A stretch of 64,000 bases of DNA from the NCBI RefSeq assembly GCF_002078875.1, contig NC_034412.1, forward strand, positions 29,008,015 through 29,072,014, in the 5' to 3' direction. The number at the start of each line of letters is the position of its first letter. The stretch's first letter is position 1. A program made the position numbers and the translations under genes. Of the stretch, positions 1-13,900 are shown piece by piece. The stretch comes from Numida meleagris. Its lineage: Eukaryota; Chordata; Aves; Galliformes; Numididae. Below the pieces are notes generated by a model. The model saw only the letters and a list, made by a program, of their open reading frames with translations. It was not told where the DNA came from and did no database searches.

Positions 1-720
1 GACATGCTAGAACTCCAGTATGAACTGGAGTCAAAAGCAGCCAAGTGGTACGCCACCATTGACATTGCTAATGCCTTCTTTTCCATTCCGTTGGCCACAG
101 AATGCAGACCACAGTTTGCTTTCACCTGGAGGGGCGTTCAGTACACCTGGAACCGTTTGCCCCAGGGGTGGAAACACAGCCCAACCATTTGCCATGGGCT
201 GATCCAAACTGCACTGGAACAGGGCGGTGCTCCTGGGCACCTACAGTACATTGATGACATTGTTGTGTGGGGTGATACAGCAAAGGAAGTTTTCGAGAAA
301 GGAGAGCAAATAATCCAGATCCTCCTGCGAGCTGGTTTTGCTATTAAGCGAAGTAAAGTGAAAGGGCCTGCACAGGAAATTCAGTTCCTAGGTATTAAGT
401 GGCAAGATGGACGTCGCCACATCCCAATGGGTGTGGTCGACAAAATCACTGCCATGTCTCCGCCCACTAATAAGAAAGAGACGCAATCTTTCCTGGGCGT
501 AGTGGGCTTTTGGAGAATGCATGTTCCAAACTATAGCCTCATTGTGAGCCCTCTTTATCAGGTGACGCGGAAGAAGAATCACTTTACGTGGGGTCCTGAG
601 CAGCAGCAGGCTTTTGAGCAGATTAAACAGGAGATAGCCCGTGCCGTGGCCCTGGGGCCAGTACGGACGGGACAGGATGTTAAGAACATCCTACAGCTTC
701 CGCCCGAAACACCATATTAG
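1..720 (+). pseudogene. ERV-L-like pol remnant, reverse transcriptase part (partial, broken)
   Basis: This is the reverse transcriptase part of an endogenous retrovirus pol gene, entering from the left edge and open in one frame to a stop at 718-720. Visible motifs are the palm-domain Asp in TIDIANAFFSI (residue 20 counted from the Met at 4), LPQGWKHSP at residues 52-60, the YIDD catalytic box at residues 82-85 (nt 247-258), FLGIKW near residue 129, and the connection-type FLGVVGFWRMHVPNY. The Trp in LPQGW and the connection sequence fit class III (ERV-L-like) avian elements; this assignment is from family knowledge. Homology fades after about nt 690, and a short unrelated-looking tail ends at the stop. 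RNase H is not present and the next recognisable domain, integrase, is in another frame, so the copy cannot make a working polyprotein. No gag, env or flanking LTR was seen. Retroviral RT identity is near certain; the class is likely. Confidence 0.93.
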
Positions 721-1285
721 GCCTCGAGAAACAAGTCCTGTGGCGACATGGCACTCCAGAAAGAATTGAGTCAGATAATGGGACTCATTTCAAAAATTCT
801 CTTGTAACTACTTGGGCCAAAGATCATGGCATTGAGTGGATTTATCATATCCCCTATCATGCACCAGCTTCTGGTAAAATTGAACGATACAATGGATTGT
901 TAAAAACCATGCTGAAAGCAATGGGTGGTGGAACATTTAAGCATTGGGAGAAGCATTTGGCAGAAGCCACCTGGTTGGTCAATACTCGAGGATCAATCAA
1001 TCGTGATGGTCCTGCTCAATCCAGCTCTCTACATAATGTAGAGGGAGATAAGGTCCCTGTAGTACACGTAAAGAGCATGCTGGGAAAAGCGGTTTGGGTC
1101 TTTCCAGCTTCTGGGAAGGGCAAACCTCTCCGTGGCACTGTTTTTTTGCCCAGGGACCTGGGTCCACTTGGTGGGTGATGCAGAAGAATGGGGATGTTCA
1201 CCGGTGCAACCTCCGTGGAGGGAGTGAGAGCCTCAGGCTGGACACCCGTAAACCGTTGACAGTGTCTAAACCTGGGAGAGGGTAA
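721..1285 (+). pseudogene. ERV-L-like pol remnant, integrase part (truncated, frameshifted)
   Basis: This is an integrase fragment of the same decayed provirus. The frame beginning at 723 (different from the RT frame) reads through SDNGTHF, with the second catalytic Asp at 774-776, and GKIERYN, with the catalytic Glu at 882-884. Exactly 35 residues separate them, the DD35E spacing of retroviral integrases. The N-terminal HHCC zinc-binding part and the first catalytic Asp are missing, lost with RNase H at the junction near 690-723. Downstream the core continues (FKHWEKHLAEATWLVNTRG) into a C-terminal domain with VWVFPASGKGKP. At the T-run near 1140-1146 the similarity moves to another frame (AQGPGSTWWVMQK), and that frame ends at 1283-1285. 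The two frame breaks and the deletion make this a dead copy. No 3' LTR was recognised to the right. Confidence 0.9.
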
Positions 1286-4200
1286 GCTTTTTTTTTCTCT
1301 TCTTAATAGTATCTTTCATTGGCCAACGTAGACTGCTTCCTACCAATTGTTTGCAGGGTATAGAGTTTGAAATGAGTAAGAAATCCAGTTTTGAATAAAA
1401 ATGGAAAATCTTAAAAAAGCTTCATACATGGCTTTTATCTCTTCACTTTTTTTAAATCTTTCTCTTCCTCCCCCCTTCCTTTTCAAAATTGTTTAATCAT
1501 AAAAGTAGGAGTAGGAACTCTGTTTAGTCTTGCCTCACCAATCCACTGCTTTCAACTTTTTTAATGATGACAGCTAAATAATAAAAGCTCCCCAAAGGTA
1601 ACAAAATCACAGTAATATTCTGATGGCTCCTCTCTAGTCTGCTATGGAAATAAACATCTGTGAAAGATGATTTTCTTTAATGCTGCCTGATGAAGATGAC
1701 CTTTAGAGTTATCACAAAAGGAAAGATTTAACCACCTACCGAGGAATAAAAGGCAGATATTTACACAGTAGATGTTTTAACTACTGCAGGGGCAGAAATA
1801 ATTAAAAATTCTTTAGGTAAGTCTTCAAACTATATTATAGCTGGTAATTGGACACTAGGAACGTTTCAGTTAACTTGTTGCATATTAAATTCATGTTCAG
1901 TAGGTAATAAAATTAAGAAATACCTTAAAAATATCCAAGTAAACAGGGCTTTGAACAGGCACACAGCGTTTATTTTGCAAATTGAGAAAAAGAAACAACA
2001 TTAAGGATAGTTTAAAAGCTGTTAAGACTTCGGTAACAGTATGAAGTAATGACCAGTATAGACTAAGAAACCTGTGCTAGAAGAGCTTGAGGCAGCAGCG
2101 GGTAGTATACCAGGTGACGGTGGACTTGGGCTGATGCAAACTAGAAAATGTCTTCTGGGAAATACTGTGAGTTAAGTCAGAATGGCAAGCTGTGCTTACA
2201 GAAGCCTTCCATTAAAATGAGTGCAGGACAGTCGGGCAGTCCTAACATTTGGATTACTAATCTTTGAGTCTATATGGACTTTTTTCAAGGGGAAAAAGGT
2301 TGAATGCAGTGTTTTCAGGATGTTACGATATTTTCAGTTAAAATCCAGATACCTTTATATGTAGGTAATATGCAGACATATCAACATAATTCCGCATAGT
2401 ATAAATATCCACCTTAATGCAGTGTAATTCTGTCATAATGAAACAATTCATGTAATGTGATGTTTTTGTATCTTTTTATTGAATTCCACTGTTTCCACTC
2501 TTTATCATTTTTGTCTGACTTTGGAAATACTGGACTTCTCCATATAAATCTTGTGTTCTCAAATCAACTACAGCCAGAATTCATGTTTTCTTTTCTGTGT
2601 AAATGTTGGTACCTCCAGAAATGTGTTTCTCCCAGCACTAGCTGGGGACATGGATTAGTCATTCCCTGAAAACAATAAGTAGTCTCATAAGTTACCACGT
2701 GCTGGTATCTACTAGCATTCTTGGGTGACCTATCCTTTCCTGACCTTGCTTATGTTGTCAGAGCTAACAGGATCAGAGCAAGTGGTTCAATGGGCATCTC
2801 TACTCGTTGTTTTTCCTCTCTGCATTTTCTATTGAAGAGACTGTACTTTTTTTTTTTCTTTTGCTATTGGCATAGATATTTAGCCTACACAATGTAATAT
2901 CTAATATTTCAAGAGTAGACTGCCAGCAAATGCCATCAAAACAGAACATGGGAAGGATATCATACAGTTCTCAAGATTAAATTAAAAAAAAATCTGAAAG
3001 CATGAAAAGGTATCTTTATTTTTCCCAGACATCGATTCAATGAATGGAAAAAAAAAAAAAAAAAGAAAATGGATTTTTCAGAGAAAAGCAATTATAAAAG
3101 TTGGTTGACTGTTAACCACAATATTTAATAAACCTTAGATGATACCGCCAGAAGGTAAATCATTGAAATCAGCCTTTAATTATAGAGGCTGGGCATTTCT
3201 AGTGGGAGTTCATGCTAAAGTATCTTCTCTATAAAAAACGTATAAATTAATTTCTTTAAATATTTCAAATACGCTGTAAAATTTTGGGAATGGTTTACTT
3301 GGAATAAAGTTAGGTAGATGAGTCTTAGTTGAGGGGTTATATATTCTTCTATGAATTTCTTTTATATCTCATTTTACAAACTGAGTTTGGAATGATCTTT
3401 CCTGTGGCTTTCCTGTCGTGATTGACAGTTCCTTGAGAATCATTCTTCCAGTAGATTTCAACGATATAATTTTTGATATGCATAGAGCCCATTTAGATTT
3501 TGGCTGTGTGGCAGATGAATGTTACAAGATCAACATCTTCTCATATAAGCTGTTCTGAGTAAACTTCTCAGTTGAGAAAATGTTTCTGGATTTTCCTGGC
3601 CCACTCTCAGAAAATCAAATGTTTGTTGTTTTTTCTCAAAGTTTTGAGAGGTGAGTAATCACATAATGTCTTGAATCTTAGTTTGAGCTATCCTAAAAAG
3701 ATATATGGTTAAGTAAGAGAAAATAAGTTCCTTTTCAAGCCTAAAACTGAATCATTTTTGATCACTAGTAGTTCTATAAAATGTTCAGCCTTGGACTGAT
3801 TGTTACTCATTCCATATAGGAAGCTCATGTTTGAGAGAGAAATTAATCTGACGCTATCTAAGATTAAATGTATTTGAGTTACTGTCATGAGAAATGCATT
3901 GTTTCTGACAATGTCACAGATACTTTAGAAACAATGCAAAAACACCACATAAACATAATGTGCCAAGTAGTTCAAGCGTAGACTCAGCAACTAACTTAGA
4001 AATATGAACTGATCAAATTCAGTTGTTGGTTCTCAGAGGTAATAATGTTCGAAAGTGTGAAGCATCTTTTTAGGGATTGGTCTAAATTTTTAATAAAGGA
4101 TTACATCAGGGACTTACAAAACAACAGAGCTCTCTCCGTTGGCTTATGGTGAGAAAAATCATGGGACTGAAATATTGATGATTCAAGGATTTGAGGGCTT

Positions 4201-7200
4201 AAGCAGTTTGTGTATGGTGAGATTGTTTCATAAGATCTTCATTAAAATTTTGTTTGAGCAGTTAAGGAGAGAAATAGCATTGCTAAACCCATTTTCTTGT
4301 AGTTGGACTGTTAGATTATGACCCACTTACATTCTAATTGAAGCTTTTAACCTGTTTCAGTCTAGGACACAGGCCCATATCCATAAAGCCATTTAAGAAT
4401 CTAATTCCTATTTGACCATTTAATTGTCACCGATTTAAGAGAAAGTACTTATTAGAACTGGAGTTGAGTGCCTAAACGCCTGTGAATAGCTGAACCATGG
4501 GGCTTTTCTGTAGAGCTAGAGTTCATACAGATACTTATGTTCTACTTTTTTTTTTTTGAGAGGTGCGGCAACACCCTTTTAACTTTCCCCATTCAAACAA
4601 TATATATCTGCTTATTATTTTCTGCCAATGGTAAATAGACAGGCTTTTATTATTTATTTGTATTTCTGCAGCAATTGACAAAAATAAGTTAGAAATTAAT
4701 GTAAGAAAAGATAACACATTACCTTTCTGTTTCTGCAATATACTTTGTAGTCATTAATGTCCTCTTCATGAAGTGTTGATGCAGCCAAATTAAGCTCTTT
4801 TGAATAAGCTAGGGATTTTTCTTAACTGGAAGTATAATATCCAGTCAGCAGCACCACCTGATTATTCCGTATTTTTGTATTTAGATAGCTGTGCTCACTG
4901 CCATGTAATTGGGCTGCTACTATTAGCAGAAACCATTCAGACTTTATTAAACGTATTTGTAAAACTCATTTTCATTAAGTATTTGACATCTGCATTTCTT
5001 TCTGCTGGGTTCTGCCTTGCTACCTCAAACAATCAAAGCTAGACACGTTATACATCTGCCATCTTTCATAAACTAAACTGCCTCAAGTAGGAACAATGCA
5101 TTTATATTTTATAATGAAAAGGAAGTCTCTGAATGCCAACTAGTAGACACCAAAGATTATCTTCCTATTTTCCAAGCATGGATTGTCAGACATTAAATTT
5201 TTTAGCAGCCTCTCCTGATGAATTATTGATGCTTTCACTATTTAGAAAATGGATCACATCACTAGAGTAATTAGCACCCTGCCACTTATGCCCATCATAT
5301 TTAATGTGTCATGAGAGAAGGCTGTGTTGAATTATTTTTTTAAATGAATGACTAGCTTTGATTTTCATCCATTGCCATGTTGCATATTACCATCTAGCAC
5401 ATCCAGATGGTATTCCATAGGGTTTCTGTTTCTTGTAGGAGTTTTTTCATGTAGATTTTTTCCTCTGAGGAGTACTACACTCAGCAAGTTTCAACTCACA
5501 TATATATATATATATATATATGAGTGTGTATATACATATATATTTTACTCACCAGCAGTGTCTGTTGATCATAGTGAAACACATTCTCCATGAAATACAG
5601 TTTTATCATGTTAAAAAAAGACTCCTTGACTCTGTCATGTGACAATTCACGTCAGGTTTGTAGCTGGTCATATTTCTAAGCAATTGGCTTACAATGCAAT
5701 TTAATATTGATAGCACAATATTTGTTTGAGGTTATCAGTATAAATGTTTTTCTTTAAGTTGAATTATTATGGATTCATAAAGTTCCTAATTAATTTAGTA
5801 GAGATTAGCCATTGTGTGCATTGTGCATATCGTTTGGCTTGAGTGTTGTAGCATTCAAATTTTGCATGTAAAAAGTAAAATGGATGCCTTCTGAAACTGT
5901 CAATCTGTGATATGCAAGACATCTCACTCCAGACTGTCTAAGTGCTTAGAAACAACACTGCTTAGCAGATTTTTCTGCTTCCAAAATGAATGAAATAGAG
6001 CTCTGCTTTGAAGCTCAAGTCCAAAAAAACTATCACTTCTCAAAATAAGAGGTTTAGAGTAGAAAGTACTTCTAAAGTTCACTAAACATTAAATACACAA
6101 CATAGAAAAATGTCGCAGTTCAGCCATGACATAAAACCATGACAAGATCTCATCAGAAATAAAAGTATTTGCCATAATTTGCTGTCCTATGATAAAATTA
6201 AGGTACCACCATGGAAGTTATTCTTTCTTGATGATATACATCTATGTATTTTGGAATATGTCATGCCTTAGTCATTCATTTCTTCCTAAGAGCCTACTAG
6301 AAATCACTGAAAACACAGAGAAGTGTATACTGACACAATAATTTTATTAGATCAGTAATTTATAGATACAATGCATGTTACTTAGCATTACAGTTTTTTC
6401 AAAGATATCCAGAACTGTGTGTTTGCCTTCATTATTGTGCACTTAGCTGAGCACTCAATTATTCTCTGCATTTAAATGATCTCAGTATTTGATATGTAGG
6501 AAAATAGAAATATTAGTAGAGGAACTTAGGAAAATAGGAAAGTGGAAAGAAAGATCACATACAATTCATGAAATATTTTTAAGAAATCAATAATTGTGTT
6601 CCTAAATAAAAGGCAGAATCCGACCTCACTCCAGACTCATATTTAAAGGCACAAGGGCATTGATCAAAATAATTAAATGCTTAACTGGACATGCTATTCC
6701 TTGAATGTGAGTGCAATACACAGTACGGAAAGGTAACCTGCTCTGTTTCAGAGTGCTTTGCTTTCTTGTTTCAGACATTTTATGTTATTGAAGGGTATAG
6801 ATTCTATAACAAAGACAATCATGGCAAAATTTCAGAATGAGATGCAAACAAAATTTATTCAATAGAATAAATAAAACAAAAGCCTAAACCTAAGTGATAC
6901 AGAACAAAAAGAAATAATGATAAACAGCATAGCCCTGAGGACCTCCAGTCACTTTTCCAGATAATTTATTCTCAGTGGTAGACATGCATTTAAATTGCGT
7001 CCTGCAATTGCAGAGTGAAACTGTTCCTTATTTCACTGTGCCAATCTACAGAAGGCTTTGCTCAAAGCAGCAATAGAAGCTGAAGAAATTGAAGCTGCCC
7101 TCCTCTTGACATCAAGCACATTAGAAGGGAAAATTGTGACCACCTGGCAGCTGCTGTAGGGGCTGGAGCTCCTGTAGCATCCCTAAATGGAGAGCATTAA

Positions 7201-7419
7201 GCCTTAGGATATACTTAACGCATTAGTGGTGGACGTACTGCTCCTAACCTCCCAGTACAACCTGTCTGCTAGCTGTCACGCTGCTGGGGAGCCACAGCCG
7301 TGTGACAGCCAAGTGCTCAGGAGCTGCCCGAGGGTCTTGCCTGCATGCAGCCTGCTGTTACAGATAGCAAGAGGAGTTGTGTTTCTGCCTGTCAGCACTG
7401 CAAGACACTTAAATACATG
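1286..7419. other. AT-rich noncoding stretch, no gene seen
   Basis: No open frame here has recognisable protein similarity, and I see no RNA gene. Contents noted are short A or T runs (17 A at 3048-3064; T runs near 2850 and 4550) and a TA microsatellite near 5.5 kb. The only somewhat GC-richer part is about 7100-7420, directly before the LTR-like segment listed separately. Confidence 0.6.
5499..5545. repeat. (TA)n microsatellite
   Basis: Ten to eleven uninterrupted TA units run from 5499 to 5521. They are followed by a GTGTG interruption and a further short ATATACATATAT tract. This is simple sequence with no gene context. Confidence 0.9.
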
Positions 7420-7960
7420 AGGGGTCCACCAAATTTTTCTGTATGTCCAAGCCATCCTAATTTCCTTCTGTATAGACATCAGCTGTTGCCTTGTCTCCTT
7501 TTTGGTGCTGCTGAAATATGTTAATATGTGATTGCCTCCATCTGAAAGTATGTTAACTTGTGATGACTTTGATTGACTATAAAGGCAATGCCAACAAGCC
7601 TCTGTGCAGCTCATTTGCTTGGTCAGAGGTTACTCCTGGGGTGAGTGTCTCAGGGAGCTGCTGCTGATCAGGCATCCTCCTGCAGCTCCCAGGAGGGAGC
7701 CTACAGCTGCTGGGGGACTTGCAGAGGAGAAGGAGGATATCTTCTTCCTATGGAAAATTATGAGGTGGCAAACTGCATGAAATTGCTGGGTTCCAACGGA
7801 AAGATGGAGAGATTTGAATGGGGCAGGTAGCTGACCAGTTTGCCTTCTTTCCCTTCCCTATTGTCCCTGCTCAAACACTTTTTCATACCTAATAAATTTT
7901 CCCTGAGCAGACCTCACTTTCTACACTGTGTTCAAAAACTTTTCATGCTGGGTCCTTTGC
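7420..7960 (+). mobile_element. Possible LTR-like segment (weak)
   Basis: A block denser in GC than its flanks has an LTR-like order of signals: TATAAA at 7578-7583, a GC-richer segment at about 7600-7830, and AATAAA at 7891-7896 followed by a T/C-rich tail. No clear TG...CA ends or target-site duplication could be assigned, and I do not recognise the family. It could equally be an unrelated promoter-like or lncRNA sequence. Confidence 0.22.
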
Positions 7961-10900
7961 TTTTCTTGATTCTGCAAGCCTCTGGATATTTGCAGAGCAA
8001 AGTTTGCTCTCTGTTATTTATTCAGTTTTAGGAGGAAGATCTGAGATCTCTTCCTTTCTTCTAAGAGTTGTACCACTAGCCACAAATGTAGGAAATGCTT
8101 GATACTTACCACAATGGATGTCCCACTAGTTTACTCTACTTTAGATCTAACATTTCAATGCAGTAGTTTCTCTCCAACAGCAAATGGAGTAAGGAAAAAA
8201 AAATTATACATCTTATATTAGTCTGTGCTCTCACAGTTCCACAATTAGCAATAACGGGGCTCTAGCACTAAAGGGGCATCTCAGAACAGTGGTGAGCCTT
8301 GCACAGGACTGGAGTCACACTGTACTGCCACTTGCTAGGTGCACATCCTGGTTTATATTCTAATGTGTGCACTACCGGCGTTTACATACTATTTAAGATA
8401 AAGTCTGTAGGCAGCAATGGACTGTTCTTATATGCTCAGTATGCAAATAAGAAAGCTGCTGTAAAGAAAAAAGTGTGTTTTTGTGTGTGTGTTTTAAAAA
8501 AAATCTAAATTATGATATTTTCGTATTTTTGCTTGCATAATTATCATGGGCATACTTCAATGAACAATTGCAATATACAAATCCTTTTTTCCTTGGTACA
8601 GCCAAATAATGAACAAAAAATGTGTAGAAAAAAGGAAATCACTTCTACTGCTTCTCAAAAAAAGTGATTATGTATGCAGAGAAGATGTGAGAGACACTGT
8701 AATCTAATCGCTGAATTTAATATTCAGCTTAGATGGCTGCAAGGGTCCAGAAAAATACTTAACTCCTCTTTCTGCTGGGATCATAAAACTCATGTAACAT
8801 TGTATTTTTCCTCACATGTCAATATGAACTCTGCTGTAATAATATCTCTCAGTGGTACTAGGCAAAAATAATGTCACACTGAGCAATGTAAAGAACAGTA
8901 AAGATAAAAGTACCTTGGTTTCTCTAGACTTCTGTCTCACTAGCTCTCAATAATATATAGGCATCTAAAAGTCTTCTCAAGTTATGTAGGACTTGAACAT
9001 TGAAATGAAACTTAAACAGACCATTTTCCAGCCTGCATTGCAGTTTAGAAAGCCCCCATTCAGCTGTCACCCTCCACCCAAACTACCCAAATCAACCAGT
9101 ATCCCCTCACCTGACAAAGCATTTGCTTAAGTTCTCACTTGATACACTCACACAGCTGCCACCAGACCTTCTGAAACTTGACAAAGGAACTAGGTCAGGT
9201 GATGTTAGATCCTTCCCAGCACCTGTGCTGTGTCCCCTGCAATGCTGATCATGGTGACACTCCTTCCTATTCCAGACTTGTCAGGGTGCAGGTGAACACA
9301 GGGTGGTGTTCCGTGTTGTTTACATAGTGTTTTAGTGGACAGAGCTGTGATCGAAGCAAGACATCATTTAGATGGATCCCTCTGCTGCAATTCTAAGCAT
9401 AAAAGCCAATTTCATTTCCTGAAGTAAAATTTAACAGATAAAATTTTTCCTTGGGGGAAAGAGGGAGAAAGAGGAATAAAAAAGGGGTTTTTTTCTTCTT
9501 CTTCATCTTCCTATGAAATAATGAGGAGGAAGCATACATTTTCTGTGATAGATTGCCAGGAGGGTAATTAAAATATCTGGATATATAGCGCTGCTCAATT
9601 ATTTCTAGTTACTGTGCACTTCAGCTCCCAAATGTTTACGATTTTAAATGATTTGTTTTTGCATACATGTACATACTTTTGTGCTCATTCTGGGGAATCC
9701 CAGTACAGCAGCACAGAAACTAATTATTTCTTCAAACTGATCTGACATCATGCACAATTGATACTGATGGGTGATGAGGTTATAATTTTCATGTGATTAA
9801 GCTGATTGCAAAAGCAGAGTCATCTGTATGGGGTAAGGGAATCCTAACATTATAATTGAATGATGGCCATAAGCTCATCCAACTATCTTGTCATAATCAT
9901 GTTGTCTCTTTGTAGTAGGAATCTGTTGGAATGAAAGTTTGATAGAAGTTGATTTGACTTCTTAACTCCCTCCCAAGCATAAACATGAAGTTGTGGTAGT
10001 ATGACTGCTTTCTCAGGCAGCAGTGGTAAAAAATACCTCAGGCCTAGTTGTGTGGAAGCTGGATCTTCATTTTCAGAGCCTTTTCTGTCAGAACTTTCCT
10101 AGAAGGGGAAGCTTGTACTGATACCTTTTTATATCTGAGTTATTGACCTGTTTTGGACTTAGAGGGAAATCTCTCCCCTTTTGGAAAATGCAAGGGTATA
10201 GATCGAGGAAAAGAGTATGATAAAAATGTATAATGAAGAAGATTGGCTTTTCTGCATTTGTCAAAGCCTAACTTGGAGTTTTCTTATAAGAATTTAACAT
10301 TATTACTGGGATTGTCAAGTGAAATACTCGAAAGAGGTTGATGCCGGGATCTTTTCAACATTGTTATTTTGAGGATGCAAGTTGCAACAAAGTTTACTTG
10401 GTTAAGTACTGCTTTCATGCCCACCAGACCCCTGGCTTTTTCAATGTGCAGAAAGTGCAGTACCCACATCCAGTGTTTACAACCTTTAATCTTCAAGCTC
10501 AGTATAAGGTGCTCAGCTTTATCCTCTGTTCATTGTTCTAGCACTACAACAAATGCAAAAATAGTTCCTCTGTAGGCTTTTCTGTAAACCATCATTGTCA
10601 TATCCAGGTGCTTGAACTGTAATTGTCTCAAGACTGAAAAGAGGGATATTTTTTCTTCAGTTCCTTTTTACAGATAGAATACCTGAGATGCTGAACAGTG
10701 TCAGGATTATTTCCCCCTGAAGCAGCTTCTGGCTTTTTATTTATTCTTCCTTCCAACAGTTAGCATGGCAAACTTCATGCATTGAAAACACAGTTCTAGT
10801 CAGCTCTAGTCACAGTTGACTCTGCAACTCAGACTCTACAGTATTAGTATGAATGTTTGTGAGTATAATATATATGTATTACTAATTGGTCATGGAGCTT

Positions 10901-13900
10901 AATTTAAAGGACTAGTCAAACATCACATCAGAGATGATTTATGCTTCACATTAGAGCATTGCTCTACAGTTATGTTTCTGGTCACTTAAATACCTAAGCC
11001 AGCAGATCTGCATTAGTATGACATTCCCACTTTGGCTCACAAGGAACTGTTTTGTTTAGCTTCAGTGGAGTTTGATGTCACCCAGCTTCAGTGTCTGTGC
11101 ACAGTGCCACGTTGTGCTATGCAGATGTGACCTGCATCAGATGCAGCAGCAGAATCCAGCTCTGCACGATGTCATTTAACTCCTGTGTTCATAGGAGTAG
11201 CTTCTGTCTTGTGAAAGCCCTTGTCTTTATTCATTACACGTATTCTAACCCTCATAATAATGCAAGTCCTGATAGATGGCAGGTCCACCCGTTTAGTTAA
11301 CACCATGTATAAACTAGTTCAAAACAAGGTATTGGAAGGTTTGATTTTCAAGCATTTCTGCAAGAGTCTTGACTTGAAAATCCTGACCTTGTTCAGTCAG
11401 GTTTCAGGAAGAAAATGTGCAGCCAGGACCTTCTGATCCTTCTCACCCAGTTTATTCCTTGTTCTAATCCTCTTCTTACTAAAATCTACTTACTCCACTG
11501 CTTACTGTGGTAATACCATCTTGCTCACACTGTCTTCTCTCTGCTACTTATGTGAATCCTGTCTCTTGCCTTGCAGTTGTCCCCATTCCCTAATAGGCTA
11601 AAATAAATCCAAGAACATTTCTCTGAAAGGATGTGAAATGTAAAACCTTTCCAATGCATTCAATGCATTTGAAATACAACCTGCCTTACTTTGACAATCA
11701 TTTAATCTAAAGGTATTGAACTTAAAAAATAATTATTGCACAAGTATCAATTTGTAGGGTTTCATATTTTTCTTTTGGTTTGGTTTTTAGGATATGTATT
11801 CTCTAAGAAGTTTACTTGATCCTATAAACCTATCTTTGGCAGGTGTGGTGTGGCTCTGTGCAGAGCCCTGATGATCCATCAAGCCCTGGGGGTACAGCCC
11901 GTGAAACAGCAGGGTTTAGACCTTGACTCAGACCCCAACTCACTTGTGCTTAGCATCAGAGGGGAAGTAAATCTTGTCATTCTTATTCGTTGGTCATCCT
12001 ATGTCTCCCTTCTTAATTCATTTCCACTCATCCTTCACCTCCCTGTCTGGGAGCACAAGAGATTGTCCATTGTAGAATCCCTGTGCTTCACAGAGAACCT
12101 GGTATTCCCTGCTCTGAGCACTTAAGGAGATCAGCAGAATGCATGTTTTTCTTCCTCAGGTAGATGCATGGGTCATCCCACAGTCCAGACAGTGGCTTCT
12201 GTTTGTTTCAGCTCTGCTGCTATACTCTCACAAGTGTGTACTTGCCCTGGGTTTCTTTGTTTTGCTTGTTTCTTTCCTTAATTGTTGTTAGGTGATCTTC
12301 AGGGTAGGCTCTTAGCAAATTATTCTGAAAAAACAAACTGTATGATATTTTCATATGCCTGTTGCATGTAGCATCTCAAAAAGATCCCCATTAAACTAGT
12401 TAAGAAACTTTTATCACTTATATCCATGTTGAGTCACTGTCAAAGCATATTTTTCAAGACTATCACTCACTGTGATGTTTGTCATACATCCTGTATGCTG
12501 AGAGCTGGTATTAAATTAACTTGTCCATAACTGTGCGCTGCATAGTAGCAATCTGTTGTCCTTCAGTGATTCTCAACTACTTTTTAGATACACTGAACTA
12601 CTACACTTATTTGTGTATAGTGAAAATGACATTATTTTTCTAAGAACACTCTCTCAAAAGGCTCTCTTCTGCCATTAGAGGGAGAGGCATTATTTTCTGA
12701 CATAGAGGATCTTAACTTACATGACCTGATCTTCTACTATTAAAATGCCCCTAAGGTCCATTTACTTCACAGCAAAAGTAATAGGATGGCAAAATCAATA
12801 CTGACAGTTCAAGGCAAAAGAAAATCAAGCTAAGAGGTTTACTCGTTTTTGCTTCGCCTTTAAGGCAATCTATCGTATGAATGTGTTCACTGTCCAGTGA
12901 TAGGATTTTCATAAGCAAAAAGTTTCGGTATTGCAGGCTAGAGGTCTGTGGGTGTACCCAAATCTGCCCAAGTAGCAAGTAATTTAGCATACACCATGCT
13001 GGCCCATGAGGCTTCTGATTTTTTGCATGCCTTCATCACTTATATTGCAAATGCACACTTTATTGTGCAATTTCAGGAAGTGCTAGGAGACTTACTCTCC
13101 AAAAAGTTAAATTTTTTTCCTGTCTCTGATTTGAGAGATCGTCATGATAGTTTTGTCAGTCTGGGTAAAGTGACCAGAATCTTCTCTATGGCTGTTTCAT
13201 GCATAGTTGTAATGTTCTAATATTTTAATCTTTTGATTTCTGTCAAAAAACTTCCTTCATTTCCATCTTCATTTCCTTTCAGTCTCTTAGCAATGTATAG
13301 CTAGGCATAGTACTATGACTATTTTAATATGTGACTAATCTTTTCAGATCCATTTCCACTGCTATTTCTGCACTACAATTGTTAGCTATATTATACCATG
13401 GAATATGGTATGCAGCAGTCCATCAATCCTCTGTAGTCATCTAAAGGTAAAATATGTAAGTAATTGCTTAATAAATCTGCCATTTCTTTATCTCAATCTC
13501 CAGTCCTCCAATTGCATTTTTAGTAGTTTTATCTTTAGGGCTGGGTGGTCACCTAACCCGGTCAGGATGGTGATAGCTAACTTTTATAGTGCAGAAAGCA
13601 ATAGGATTCCATGGTGAATTAATATTTTTTATTAATAATAGGTGCTAAATCTTGATGGCATTGTTAATGTCATGCATAGCTCCAGCCCCTTCAGAGCTGC
13701 TCTTGGGCCGCTGAGATAGGTTGTGTCCCCCTCCATTTGCCTCAGGGTTGTAAGGCAAGGATGTTTCTTGCATTTCAACAAAAAAAAATTACAACAATTT
13801 CAGGGGCAAATTTCAGTAAGATCAGCTTTTCCTACATGCTTTAGCAGCAGTTCTTTGCCAAAAGAATTCCCATATTTTTAATGATGTGTTAGGGGTGTAC

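Noticed and set aside
7276..7614. 112-codon minus-strand open frame
   Set aside because: No domain or family similarity. It overlaps the GC-richer LTR-like block and its residues look like translated noncoding DNA.
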